A DNA stretch of 8,701 nt from Candidatus Magasanikiibacteriota bacterium (GCA_023246555.1 JAHFIC010000036.1:1-8701), one strand, 5' to 3'; positions 1 through 6,370 are shown, counted from the first letter of the stretch. Numbers and translations: made by a program. The notes: generated by a model not told the origin, from the letters alone.

Positions 1-362
1 ATGCCGTCGATAAAATTGTGGACGGCGTCTCCCACCAAATTGGTAATAGCAAAGGGGTGGATATGATTTTCTGTCGCCGGTTCATGGCAATGCCGCCAGT
101 GAATGACTTTTTCCACGATAAAAAATAACGCGATGCCCCCGAGGATATAGAGAGAATATTTTTTGTCCAGTCCACCTGTTTTCTCAATAATCTCTGGCAG
201 GAGATGGAGAAACGCGTCCCCCAAAAGGGCTCCGGCCGCAAAGCTGACCAAAAGAAACAAAAGATTGCGGATTTTTTCCAGCGTGAAAGAGAGGGTGAGA
301 ATGCCGGCCATTGAAACACAGCTGACGGCGAGAACACTGATTATCGTATACGTCCACGGCAT
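1..362 (-). CDS. ZIP-family divalent metal transporter, N-terminal part (runs off window)
   Basis: Probable inner-membrane importer of zinc or related divalent metals. Seen: 120 residues from an ATG at 362, beginning MPWTYTIISVLAV. Three hydrophobic segments lie at about residues 1-22, 33-55 and 71-87. The second contains AGALLGDAFLHLLPE, a typical ZIP signature. A His-rich stretch follows (about 88-102, HWRHCHEP...NHIH), as in the cytoplasmic metal-binding loop of ZIP proteins. The visible end is VGDAVHNFIDG, the start of transmembrane helix 4, whose His, Asn and Asp line the metal site. The C-terminal half lies beyond base 1. The start codon is 3 bases past the stop of the Fur-type gene, so the two are almost certainly co-transcribed and probably translationally coupled. 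That pairing supports metal-repressed expression. Family is fairly certain; metal specificity is inferred, zinc being most likely. Confidence 0.88.
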   Translation of the reverse strand, partial: MPWTYTIISVLAVSCVSMAGILTLSFTLEKIRNLLFLLVSFAAGALLGDAFLHLLPEIIEKTGGLDKKYSLYILGGIALFFIVEKVIHWRHCHEPATENHIHPFAITNLVGDAVHNFIDG

Positions 363-365
363 AGG

Positions 366-737
366 TTATTGGCTACAGGTCCTACACAGACCGGTGAGTA
401 AAAGCGTGTGATGTATTTGTGAAAACCCGCGGATGATTTTTTTTGGTATGGCACAGGTCACGTGAGCGATTTTTTTGCATTTTGTGCACAGCGCGTGGTG
501 GTGGTGATTTGTGCTGTGGAGCTCATAGTGTTGCATGCCGTTCATGTGCGCTATTGGGTCGATAAGATCGAGTGCGGTGAGCGTTTCAATAGTGCGATAA
601 AGTGAAACCTTGTCAAGCCCTGGATGGGCATTTTGGATGTCCTGGATGCTGAAAATACCATCATGGTGAGAGATGAAATTGGTAATCTTCTGACGCGGCT
701 TTGTCACCTTGTATCCGGCGTTTTTGAGCTGCTGCAT
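366..737 (-). CDS. Fur-family metalloregulator, probably Zur-like
   Basis: Metal-responsive repressor of the Fur superfamily, 123 residues from the chosen ATG at 737, close to the usual family length. Seen: an N-terminal winged helix starting LKNAGYKVTKPRQKI (residues 4-18); a recognition-helix region KVSLYRTIETL (43-53), matching the Fur pattern T/SLYRTL; a His-rich segment HYELHSTNHHHH (70-81); and two CxxC pairs, C84/C87 (CTKC) and C118/C121 (CRTC), the usual structural zinc site. The frame stays open up to 839, but the extra 34 residues are AT-rich, unlike Fur, and would cover the likely promoter and palindromes, so the internal ATG is preferred. A GTG at 755 is also possible. No convincing ribosome-binding site is visible. 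Placement directly ahead of a ZIP transporter favours zinc regulation (Zur) over Fur, PerR or Mur. That assignment is inference. Confidence 0.9.
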   Translation of the reverse strand: MQQLKNAGYKVTKPRQKITNFISHHDGIFSIQDIQNAHPGLDKVSLYRTIETLTALDLIDPIAHMNGMQHYELHSTNHHHHALCTKCKKIAHVTCAIPKKIIRGFSQIHHTLLLTGLCRTCSQ

Positions 738-764
738 CACCCAGTTGTGTTTCACATAGATATA

Positions 765-793
765 CTTAAACACAACTGAGTTGCAGTTGTCAA
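765..793 (-). promoter_or_regulatory. Candidate promoter of the fur/ZIP operon
   Basis: Read on the minus strand, a consensus -35 TTGACA (788-793) is followed after 17 bases by TTTAAG (765-770), a moderate -10 (4 of 6). Initiation would fall near 758, giving a leader of about 20 bases to the ATG at 737. A weaker alternative lies further upstream (TATACA near 805-810 of the plus strand). The -35 is convincing; the choice of -10 is tentative. Confidence 0.45.
772..790. promoter_or_regulatory. Inverted repeat in the fur promoter spacer, candidate operator
   Basis: ACAACT (772-777) is mirrored by AGTTGT (785-790) across a 7-base spacer, and an inner perfect palindrome CAACT-G-AGTTG lies at 773-783. 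It sits between the proposed -35 and -10, where a bound repressor would block RNA polymerase. A further direct AGTTGT copy is at 743-748. It is not a recognised Zur or Fur consensus, so operator function is inferred from position and symmetry. Confidence 0.4.
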
Positions 794-822
794 TAAATTT
801 TTTGTGTATAACTATATTGCAA

Positions 823-839
823 ATGCAAATGAATTGCAT
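823..839. promoter_or_regulatory. Palindrome ATGCAA-N5-TTGCAT upstream of the fur-type gene
   Basis: A perfect 6-5-6 inverted repeat (ATGCAA at 823-828, TTGCAT at 834-839) lies about 100 bases before the regulator's start and just past the 3' end of xthA. Its AT-rich 17-base dyad form resembles binding sites of dimeric Fur-family proteins in general, although it is not a known consensus. It could be the autoregulatory site or an upstream second site. Confidence 0.4.
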
Positions 840-857
840 CTCTATCAGCGCTGGTCG

Positions 858-1664
858 TTACGCGACGTCGAGCGAGATCCCAACCGGACAATGATCTGAT
901 CCTATGACCTTGGGAAGGATAAACGCCTTTGTCATTTTTTTCTGGAGTGTTTTGCTGGCAAGGACGTAGTCAATCCGCCAGCCGACATTGCGTGCCCGGG
1001 CATTGGCCCAGTGTGTCCACCAGGTGTAGTGTCCGGGTTCGTCGGGATGGAGCGTTCTGAAGGTATCGATAAATCCGGCACGGAGGATATGATCAAAACC
1101 CTCACGTTCTTCTCGAGTAAATCCTTTATTTCCAATATTTTCCTTCGGCCGCGCTAGGTCAATTTCTTCGTGAGCGACATTGAAATCTCCGCACGCGATG
1201 ACGGGTTTTTTTTCTTCAAGTTTTTTCAAATGCTCTAAAAAGAGCGGGTCCCATTTTTTTTGTCGGAGCGGAATTCGCGAGAGGTCATCTTTGGCATTGG
1301 GAGTATAAACAGTCACGACATACATGGATTCAAATTCAGCGGTAATGACACGTCCCTCGTCTGCCGCATCTCGACCTGCTTCATCGACGAGATTCTTGGT
1401 GTGTTTGCTCGCAAAGAGTCCAAATTGGATAGAGAGCGGTTTTGTTTTGCTAAATATCGCTGTACCAGAGTAGCCCTTGCGTTTCGCCGAGTTCCAGTAC
1501 TCTTCGTATTGCGGCAGATCAATCTCCACCTGACCCTGTTCTGCTTTTGTTTCTTGCAGACAGAGAATATCCGGTTTGTAGGTTCGGATGAAATCTAAAA
1601 ATCCTTTTTTGAGTGCCGCACGGATGCCGTTGATATTCCAAGAGATGATGGTTGAGGTTTTCAT
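858..1664 (-). CDS. xthA: Exodeoxyribonuclease III / AP endonuclease (ExoIII family)
   Basis: Base-excision-repair enzyme that cleaves the backbone 5' of abasic sites and has 3'-5' exonuclease and 3'-phosphodiesterase activity. The chosen ATG at 1664 gives 268 residues, the same length as E. coli ExoIII. Seen, in order: SWNINGIRA (N10), CLQETK (metal-binding E38), VVTVYTPNA (Y120), ACGDFNVAHEEIDLARP (D160, N162), GWRIDYVLAS (D232) and the C-terminal GSDHCPVGI (D257/H258 catalytic pair). All residues of the EEP nuclease active site are present. The frame is open up to 1703, but those extra 13 residues would overlap the promoter, so the internal Met before KTSTIISWN is preferred. The gene ends with TAA about 120 bases before the fur-type start and shows no clear terminator, so some read-through into the metal operon is possible. 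It looks like an independent housekeeping gene. Confidence 0.95.
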   Translation of the reverse strand: MKTSTIISWNINGIRAALKKGFLDFIRTYKPDILCLQETKAEQGQVEIDLPQYEEYWNSAKRKGYSGTAIFSKTKPLSIQFGLFASKHTKNLVDEAGRDAADEGRVITAEFESMYVVTVYTPNAKDDLSRIPLRQKKWDPLFLEHLKKLEEKKPVIACGDFNVAHEEIDLARPKENIGNKGFTREEREGFDHILRAGFIDTFRTLHPDEPGHYTWWTHWANARARNVGWRIDYVLASKTLQKKMTKAFILPKVIGSDHCPVGISLDVA

Positions 1665-1674
1665 ACGAGATCGT

Positions 1675-1702
1675 AGTATAGTCCATGAATACATTTTGTC
1701 CA
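1675..1702 (-). promoter_or_regulatory. Promoter of xthA, near-leaderless
   Basis: On the minus strand TGGACA (1697-1702, 5 of 6 to consensus) and TATACT (1675-1680, 5 of 6) are separated by 16 bases. Initiation about 7 bases past the -10 would fall near 1668, only a few bases from the ATG at 1664, so the transcript would have almost no 5' leader. This also argues against the upstream Met codons as starts. Confidence 0.55.
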
Positions 1703-1715
1703 CAGCGTTTGGGGG

Positions 1716-1744
1716 TTGCGTATTTTTTAAGGATGAGTTATAGT
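1716..1744 (+). promoter_or_regulatory. Candidate promoter for the 86-residue gene, glpX and fba
   Basis: TTGCGT (1716-1721) and TATAGT (1739-1744) lie 17 bases apart. The -10 matches 5 of 6 and the -35 matches 3 of 6. Initiation near 1751 would give a T-rich leader of about 25 bases with no Shine-Dalgarno motif. It sits back to back with the xthA promoter. Confidence 0.4.
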
Positions 1745-1776
1745 TTTTTTCGTATTTTTTATCTTCGTTATTTTGT

Positions 1777-2037
1777 ATGGCTCCAATGGATCATGATGCG
1801 GTAAAGCAGGCAGTATTAGCCCACGTTGAGTCGCTCTTTCAAGAAATGGAAGAAGAAATGGCGATGTCGCACCAAGAGAAATACGCACTCCTTGAGGATG
1901 CATTTGAGAATGCCAGCGATACTGACGAACTTCGCGTCGCGTTTGAACAGTGGTATGCTGATCATGCGGAGGAAGTGAATTTTGAGCACGAGGCAGATGA
2001 ACTGTGGGAACAGGCGATCGGGGGAGTAGAGGAGTAA
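1777..2037 (+). CDS. Small acidic protein of unknown function
   Basis: Not recognised. The 86-residue product has about 25 Asp/Glu (18 Glu, 7 Asp) against only 3 Lys/Arg, so a strongly negative net charge. It appears almost wholly helical, with heptad-like spacing in VKQAVLAHVESLFQEMEEEM (residues 9-28) and again around DELRVAFEQWYADHAEE (50-66). There is no signal peptide, membrane segment or Cys. It ends in VEE-TAA 29 bases before the preferred glpX ATG, and the bases encoding its tail form a purine-rich GAGGAG that could serve glpX, so the two are probably co-transcribed. An ATG at 1786 is an alternative start; neither has a Shine-Dalgarno motif. It is probably real, since its composition is protein-like and it fills the space between a promoter and glpX. 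It could be a partner or regulator of the downstream enzymes, but nothing shows this directly. Confidence 0.65.
   Translation: MAPMDHDAVKQAVLAHVESLFQEMEEEMAMSHQEKYALLEDAFENASDTDELRVAFEQWYADHAEEVNFEHEADELWEQAIGGVEE
2029..2034 (+). promoter_or_regulatory. GAGGAG, possible ribosome-binding site for a TTG start of glpX
   Basis: One of the few Shine-Dalgarno-like motifs in the window. It lies inside the last codons of the acidic gene, 8 bases before TTG (2043) in the glpX frame but 32 bases before the conserved ATG (2067). It may decide the start in favour of TTG, or be only Glu codons. Confidence 0.3.
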
Positions 2038-2066
2038 TTTTTTTGACTACAGACTATGGACCAACT

Positions 2067-3005
2067 ATGGACAGAAATTTAGCGCTGGAATTTGTCCGGG
2101 TCACCGAAGCGGCGGCAATTGCGGCCGCGCGGTGGATGGGACGGGGAGACAAACATGCGGCCGATGGAGCCGCGGTCGACGCCATGCGGCGTCGTTTTTC
2201 TGATATTGATTTTTCTGGGACTATTGTGATTGGCGAAGGGGAAAAGGATGAAGCGCCGGAATTATATGTGGGAGAAAAACTTGGCCGGGCGCGTGGGCCG
2301 GAGTTTGATATTGCTGTTGATCCGCTTGAGTGTACCAACAGTGTTGCTCATGGACTTCCCAATGCCATAACGGTCATCGCAACTGGTCCCAAAGGGTCGC
2401 TGTTTCGCGCTCCGGATATGTATATGGAAAAGATTGCTGTGGGACCAATCGCAAAAGGGGCCATTGACCTTCGTGCGACGACACATGAAAACATTGCGGC
2501 AGTAGCGTCGAGACTTGGGAAGGACGTCAGTGAAATGGTTATCTTGCTTTTGGATCGTCCGCGCCATGAACTGCTCATTAAAGAGATTCGATCGCTCGGC
2601 GCTCGTGTCCGTCTTATTTCCGATGGCGATGTGGCAGGGGCAATCGCACCATCGATTCCGGAGAGCGGCATTGATATGCTTCTCGGGATTGGCGCATCTG
2701 CCGAAGCAGTCCTCGCGGCCACTGCGATAAAGTGTCTAGGCGGAGAGATGCAAGTGAGATTGAAACCAAAGGATGAGGGGCAATCTGAGCGGTTGCGCGC
2801 CATGGGGATTGTCGATATCGACAAAACATTGACGATGGATGATCTCGCGGCAGGATCTGATCTCACGTTTACCGCCACCGGCGTCATTGACGGCCCGCTC
2901 CTTAGAGGCGTACGATATATCAAAGAGTATTGCGTCACGCATTCGGTGGTGATGAGGGTGAGGACGGGGACGGTGCGATTTTTGGAGACGCAGCATCGGA
3001 TATAA
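2067..3005 (+). CDS. glpX: Class II fructose-1,6-bisphosphatase (GlpX family)
   Basis: Gluconeogenic phosphatase that hydrolyses fructose 1,6-bisphosphate to fructose 6-phosphate; cytosolic and metal-dependent, of the Li+-sensitive phosphatase fold. The chosen ATG gives 312 residues, near the family norm. Seen: start MDRNLALEFVRVTEAAA, typical of GlpX; ARWMGRGDKHAADGAAV (21-37); the acidic metal site IGEGEKDEAPELYVGE (55-70); the DPLE motif at 85-88; RAPDMYMEKIAVGP, ISDGDVAGAI and a C-terminal SVVMR...GTVRF. Oddity: the motif reads DPLECTN, with Cys89 in place of the near-invariant Gly. An in-frame TTG at 2043 lies 8 bases after GAGGAG and would add 8 residues (reading MTTDYGPT), so the true start is open. 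The gene follows the small acidic gene and precedes aldolase, forming a gluconeogenic pair. Confidence 0.95.
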   Translation: MDRNLALEFVRVTEAAAIAAARWMGRGDKHAADGAAVDAMRRRFSDIDFSGTIVIGEGEKDEAPELYVGEKLGRARGPEFDIAVDPLECTNSVAHGLPNAITVIATGPKGSLFRAPDMYMEKIAVGPIAKGAIDLRATTHENIAAVASRLGKDVSEMVILLLDRPRHELLIKEIRSLGARVRLISDGDVAGAIAPSIPESGIDMLLGIGASAEAVLAATAIKCLGGEMQVRLKPKDEGQSERLRAMGIVDIDKTLTMDDLAAGSDLTFTATGVIDGPLLRGVRYIKEYCVTHSVVMRVRTGTVRFLETQHRI

Positions 3006-3006
3006 T
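3001..3006 (+). promoter_or_regulatory. Perfect -10 TATAAT over the glpX stop, possible fba promoter
   Basis: TATAAT (3001-3006) overlaps the glpX TAA, and a second TATAAA follows at 3011-3016. No good -35 is found 16-18 bases upstream, where the sequence is T-rich. Initiation near 3013 would leave about 20 bases before the fba ATG. It could be a secondary promoter giving extra aldolase transcript; AT-rich chance is the alternative. Confidence 0.3.
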
Positions 3007-3033
3007 CAGATATAAATTTTCGGTTTTGAAAAT

Positions 3034-4107
3034 ATGTTGAATTATTCCTCCATACAGCAACTGCTCGGAGCAGAGGGCGAATCTCTTCTCAATTTTAATT
3101 CCCCAAAAATTTCCAAAGACCAGCTCCATGTCCCAGGATCGGGCGCAATGGAAAAGGTGTTTGTTGATTCTGATCGGTCAAAAAAAGTGCAGGATAATTT
3201 GAAACGGCTGTATAAACATGGTCGGTTGGGTGGCACTGGGTATGTGTCGATTCTGCCAGTTGACCAGGGAATTGAACACTCAGGCGGCGCGAGCTTTGCC
3301 AAGAACCCGATGTATTTTGATCCGGAGAATATCGTGAAATTGGCCGTGGAAGCCGAGTGTAACGCGGTGACTTCAACGCTTGGTGTGCTTGGCATGGTCA
3401 GTAACAAATACGCTGATAGGATTCCATTTTTCGTGAAACTTAATCACAATGACTTATTTCGCTATCCAAACACCCATGACATGAGTCTATTTGGCACAGC
3501 CCAGCAAGCGTATGATATGGGCGCAGTTGGTGTTGGTGCGACTATTTACTTTGGTTCCGAAGAATCCAAGCGGCAGATTATTGAAGTGAGTGCCATGTTC
3601 GCGGAAGCGCATCGGTTGGGGATGTTTACGGTCCTGTGGTGCTATGTTAGAAATAGCGGGTTCAAAGTGAACAGCGTGGATTACAACGATGCCGCTGATT
3701 TGACCGGGCAGGCCAATCATTTGGGTGTGACGATCGAAGCCGATATCATCAAACAAAAGTTTCCGACCAAAAATGGCGGGTACAAAGCGCTGAATACTTC
3801 CGAAAAGAGATTTGGCAAATACGATGAACGTATGTACACGGAACTGTCGAGCGATCATCCAATTGACTTGGTTCGCTACCAAGTAGCAAATTGCTACATG
3901 GGTCGGATCGGGCTCTTAAATTCCGGTGGCGAGAGCGGCGACAATGACATGGTGGACGCGGTAAAGACAGCAGTCGTGAACAAGCGGGCCGGCGGTATCG
4001 GCATTATCATGGGCCGCAAAGCGTTCCAGAAACCGATGTCAGAGGGGGTAGAGATCATTCAGGCAGTACAAGATGTGTATTTGTGCGAAGAGGTAACGGT
4101 TGCATAG
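3034..4107 (+). CDS. fbaB: Class I fructose-bisphosphate aldolase (DhnA/FbaB type)
   Basis: Reversible aldol condensation of glyceraldehyde 3-phosphate and dihydroxyacetone phosphate to fructose 1,6-bisphosphate, via a Schiff base and without metal. The 357 residues match E. coli FbaB (350) along the whole length: [18 protein letters not shown] (72-89), [20 protein letters not shown] (131-140), [16 protein letters not shown] (163-178), [19 protein letters not shown] (222-230), the presumed catalytic region ADIIKQK (236-242, Lys240 or Lys242), [23 protein letters not shown] (277-291), phosphate-loop elements LLNSGGESG (294-302), and GIIMGRKAF. It starts 28 bases after glpX with no Shine-Dalgarno motif, and a hairpin terminator follows it. 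With glpX it supplies fructose 6-phosphate in the gluconeogenic direction. It ends in TAG, the only complete gene here not ending in TAA. Bifunctional archaeal FBP aldolase/phosphatase is a different family and is not indicated. Confidence 0.96.
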   Translation: MLNYSSIQQLLGAEGESLLNFNSPKISKDQLHVPGSGAMEKVFVDSDRSKKVQDNLKRLYKHGRLGGTGYVSILPVDQGIEHSGGASFAKNPMYFDPENIVKLAVEAECNAVTSTLGVLGMVSNKYADRIPFFVKLNHNDLFRYPNTHDMSLFGTAQQAYDMGAVGVGATIYFGSEESKRQIIEVSAMFAEAHRLGMFTVLWCYVRNSGFKVNSVDYNDAADLTGQANHLGVTIEADIIKQKFPTKNGGYKALNTSEKRFGKYDERMYTELSSDHPIDLVRYQVANCYMGRIGLLNSGGESGDNDMVDAVKTAVVNKRAGGIGIIMGRKAFQKPMSEGVEIIQAVQDVYLCEEVTVA

Positions 4108-4139
4108 GTCAACGTCGTCTTCATTTATCGTATCCAATC

Positions 4140-4166
4140 TAACCCCCCCTAAAAGGGGGGTTATTT
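4140..4166 (+). terminator. Rho-independent terminator after fbaB
   Basis: TAACCCCCC (4140-4148) pairs with GGGGGGTTA (4155-4163) around a 6-base loop, giving a 9-bp stem with six G-C pairs, followed by a short TTT run. It lies 33 bases after the aldolase stop and before the next promoter. The U-tract is short, so termination may be incomplete; the hairpin itself is unambiguous. Confidence 0.8.
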
Positions 4167-4195
4167 AGTTATCCCCACATACTGTCGAAAAAAAG

Positions 4196-4223
4196 TTGAC
4201 AGGTTTTTTATACATGATATTAT
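4196..4223 (+). promoter_or_regulatory. Strong promoter of the trmB-HAD-glmU-glmS unit
   Basis: A perfect -35 TTGACA (4196-4201) and a -10 TATTAT (4218-4223, 5 of 6) are 16 bases apart, and TGA directly before the -10 forms an extended -10. It is the best promoter in the window. Initiation near 4230 would put the GTG start only about 12 bases in. The AT-rich stretch over the -10 and start site has weak dyad symmetry (TTAT...ATAA) that a regulator could use. Confidence 0.7.
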
Positions 4224-4241
4224 CTAGAATAAGCTAAAAAT

Positions 4242-4976
4242 GTGCAAATATCAATTTTAAAAAAAATAGGATTTTCTGACAAGAGTGCTCAGATCTATAT
4301 GGCGCTCCTTCAATTGGGTCCAAGTTCTGTCCGTGTCCTGGCTGAAGATTGCGGCCTGAATCGGGGGACAACCTATGATTCATTGAAATGGCTGCAGGAG
4401 CAGGGGCTTGTGACCTTCTATAATCGTGATGCGAAACAGCATTTTGTCGCCGAGCCGCCAGAAAAGATTCTTCGTCTGATTGAAAATCAAACCCATGATC
4501 TCGCCGAAGCGGGAAAGGATATTACGCACGCGCTTCCCGAACTCACGGCGCTTTACCATACCGGCGGGGAAGAACCGGTCGCGCGGTATGTGCGCAAAGA
4601 TGGCCTCAAGGACATTTTGGACGACGTGCTCATAACTTGTGAAAGAGATCCCGGGAAGGCCTACCGTATTTATTCTGCCGAAGGAGTGCGAGAGTACCTC
4701 TACACCGAGTTTTCCGCTTTCAGTGAAGAGCGAATACGTCGGGGCATTCGCGTGAAAGTAATTGCGTTCGGAGCCGGAGGAGAATTGCGCGGTCTCGATG
4801 AGCGCAAATGGATGAAAGCCGAAAGCAAAACACCAACCTACATTATTATTTATCCGAATAAAACCGCGTATATCTCGCTCAATGCCAAGGCAGAGCCGGT
4901 CGGCGTTGTGATAGAAAATGCGGGTGTATGCGAAACGCAAAAAAATATTTTTGATGCCCTATGGGAGACGCTCTAA
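4242..4976 (+). CDS. TrmB-family transcriptional regulator
   Basis: DNA-binding regulator of the TrmB family, whose studied archaeal members respond to sugars. The 244 residues begin at GTG (4242). Seen: an N-terminal winged helix, residues about 10-60, with KIGFSDKSAQIYMALLQLG, then VRVLAEDCGLNRGTTYDSLKWLQEQGLV; a polar helical linker at about 72-102; and a C-terminal domain from about 113, with IYSAEGVREYLYTEF, ERIRRGIRVKVIAFG, TYIIIYPNKTAYISL and a closing GVVIENAGVCETQKNIFDALWE. That is the usual effector-domain layout of bacterial TrmB-like proteins. No Shine-Dalgarno motif precedes it. It is first in its unit and its last 16 bases overlap the next ORF, so it probably regulates its own operon, with a sugar or sugar phosphate as a natural candidate ligand. 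Targets and ligand are inferred. Confidence 0.88.
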   Translation: MQISILKKIGFSDKSAQIYMALLQLGPSSVRVLAEDCGLNRGTTYDSLKWLQEQGLVTFYNRDAKQHFVAEPPEKILRLIENQTHDLAEAGKDITHALPELTALYHTGGEEPVARYVRKDGLKDILDDVLITCERDPGKAYRIYSAEGVREYLYTEFSAFSEERIRRGIRVKVIAFGAGGELRGLDERKWMKAESKTPTYIIIYPNKTAYISLNAKAEPVGVVIENAGVCETQKNIFDALWETL

Positions 4977-6370
4977 TCAATGGAACTCCAGCACCGAGTC
5001 GTATTGAATACCTGGTGTTTGATTTTGACAGCACCTTGTTTGACACGGAACGGAAGAAGCATGGATTTTATGAAATCGCCGAATGTCACGGCTATACGCG
5101 CGAGGAAGCAAAAGAGCTCTACGATCGATCTCGCGTCATCGGGAATCGCATGATGATAAGCATTTCAAGTTTTCTTTCTGTTCTCCAAGAAGATTTGAAG
5201 CGAGACAGCAAATCATTTCAATCCCGAGAAGTATCGGCAATCATTACGGGTATGAATCGCGGCGATGGACTGCTCCCCGGCGCCAAAGCACTCCTTGCCT
5301 TTTGCAAAAAAAATCATATTCCGCGGTGCCTGCTGTCATTGGGTGTCCGCGATTGGCAGGAGGAAAAAGTAGAGAAGTCCGGTGTTGATGCTTTTTTTGA
5401 GCCAGATGATATCATTTACACCGACGTCATGAATACCGGAAAGATCGATATTCTCCATGAGCGATTGGGATCGCGAGGAGCGGGGGAAGGCGTCGTGCTT
5501 TTCAATGACAAACCGGACGAAACCAGCGACATTCTTCGCGCGTTCCCCGACATGTTCGCGTATGTTCGCCAGGAACCGCAAGATGATCGCTACAGCGATG
5601 CGGATTTTGCCGCTTTGCGAAAAACGTTTCCGGATCGCACTCTCTGTACTACGGATTTGCGCGATATTGAAAAACAATTCGAACAAGCGTGGAACCACCG
5701 GCTGAAAGATACGAAGAAGCATCGTTTTGATGTCGCCTTTGTCGATTTTGATGATACTATTTATCGAACTCACACCATGGCGCAGGATATGCAGAGGTTT
5801 CTCGGCAAAGCCTACGGGGTGAAGCCAGAGGATTTCAATAAGACATTTTTGCTTGCGGTCCACGGCGCCACTCGCGATTATTTTAACTACACGTTTGATT
5901 TGCATGTGTCGCTTCTCTCGGATCTCGGATATGATTTGAATCCATCGGTGGTCTCAAATCAGCTTCGATCATTGCTTGAGCGGAACTATGAAGATCCGGA
6001 TGCCGCCGCATTTTTGGAATTTTTGCGCGACGTGAGCGGCCGGGTGGTGCTTCTCACTGCCGGCAATGAGTCGTTCCAGCGCATGCGGATCGGCACGACC
6101 AATCTCGGGAGGTATTTTGACGATTTCATCGTGATTCATAAGGACAAAGAATATGCGGTTCGAGATATGGTTCGTGCCGGTGGCGCGTATGTATTCGTCA
6201 ACGATGATATTTTGCAAAATGTTGGCATGCAGAATGAGTTTCCGGATATGACGGTCATTACCAAGCGCCACCCCGTCAAGTATTCAGAAGAAGAATTGCG
6301 CGCATCAAATATCCCATATTTTTCAACCCTCTCTGATATTATCGAGTATGTCGAACGCATTGTCCGCTAA
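4961..6370 (+). CDS. Tandem-domain HAD-superfamily hydrolase (double HAD protein)
   Basis: Two HAD phosphatase-like domains in one 469-residue chain. Domain 1 (about 16-206): motif I FDFDSTLFDT with D21/D23, motif II CLLSLG with S126, candidate motif III K161 (NTGKIDI), motif IV LFNDKPDE with D183. Domain 2 (about 256-438): motif I FVDFDDTIYRT with D262/D264, motif II VLLTAGN with T366, candidate lysines K394/K396, motif IV VFVNDDIL with D415/D416. Each has a helical insert after motif I, consistent with a small C1-type cap. Both halves keep nucleophile and acid/base aspartates, so both may be active. The halves share local similarity after motif IV (RAFPDMFAYVRQEP versus NEFPDMTVITKRHP), pointing to duplication. 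The ATG lies 16 bases inside the trmB frame and the end overlaps the GlmU-like gene by 23 bases, implying translational coupling. The substrate is unknown; a sugar phosphate fits the context. A phosphoglycolate phosphatase-like role is also possible. Confidence 0.85.
   Translation: MGDALINGTPAPSRIEYLVFDFDSTLFDTERKKHGFYEIAECHGYTREEAKELYDRSRVIGNRMMISISSFLSVLQEDLKRDSKSFQSREVSAIITGMNRGDGLLPGAKALLAFCKKNHIPRCLLSLGVRDWQEEKVEKSGVDAFFEPDDIIYTDVMNTGKIDILHERLGSRGAGEGVVLFNDKPDETSDILRAFPDMFAYVRQEPQDDRYSDADFAALRKTFPDRTLCTTDLRDIEKQFEQAWNHRLKDTKKHRFDVAFVDFDDTIYRTHTMAQDMQRFLGKAYGVKPEDFNKTFLLAVHGATRDYFNYTFDLHVSLLSDLGYDLNPSVVSNQLRSLLERNYEDPDAAAFLEFLRDVSGRVVLLTAGNESFQRMRIGTTNLGRYFDDFIVIHKDKEYAVRDMVRAGGAYVFVNDDILQNVGMQNEFPDMTVITKRHPVKYSEEELRASNIPYFSTLSDIIEYVERIVR

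Noticed and set aside
163..411. 82-residue plus-strand frame at the left edge
   Set aside because: It is antisense to the ZIP transporter and the end of the Fur-type gene, both of which have strong motif support.
738..839. N-terminal extension of the Fur-type protein (34 more residues)
   Set aside because: The extension is AT-rich, not Fur-like, and would run through the likely promoter and both palindromes; the shorter 123-residue form has the family's length.
1665..1703. Upstream Met codons giving a 281-residue exonuclease III
   Set aside because: The extension covers the -35 and -10 elements, and the 268-residue form equals the known length of ExoIII.
2348..2938. 196-residue minus-strand frame opposite glpX
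   Set aside because: It is rich in Ser, Arg and Pro with no recognisable motif and is fully opposite a strongly conserved gene; a shadow frame.
4219..4233. Dyad TTAT...ATAA at the trmB start site as a TrmB operator
   Set aside because: The arms are only 4 bases in very AT-rich DNA, so chance is likely; mentioned with the promoter but not listed as a site.
4380..4940. 186-residue minus-strand frame opposite trmB
   Set aside because: Composition unlike a protein family and fully opposite a recognised regulator; no promoter or start context.
4961..4976. Overlap of trmB and the HAD gene as a possible frameshifted single gene
   Set aside because: The TrmB protein ends with a family-typical C-terminus and the HAD protein has its own start and motif I, so this is a normal coupled overlap.
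5336..5905. 189-residue minus-strand frame opposite the double-HAD gene
   Set aside because: No protein family features, lies wholly opposite a gene with clear catalytic motifs, and would interrupt a compact plus-strand unit.
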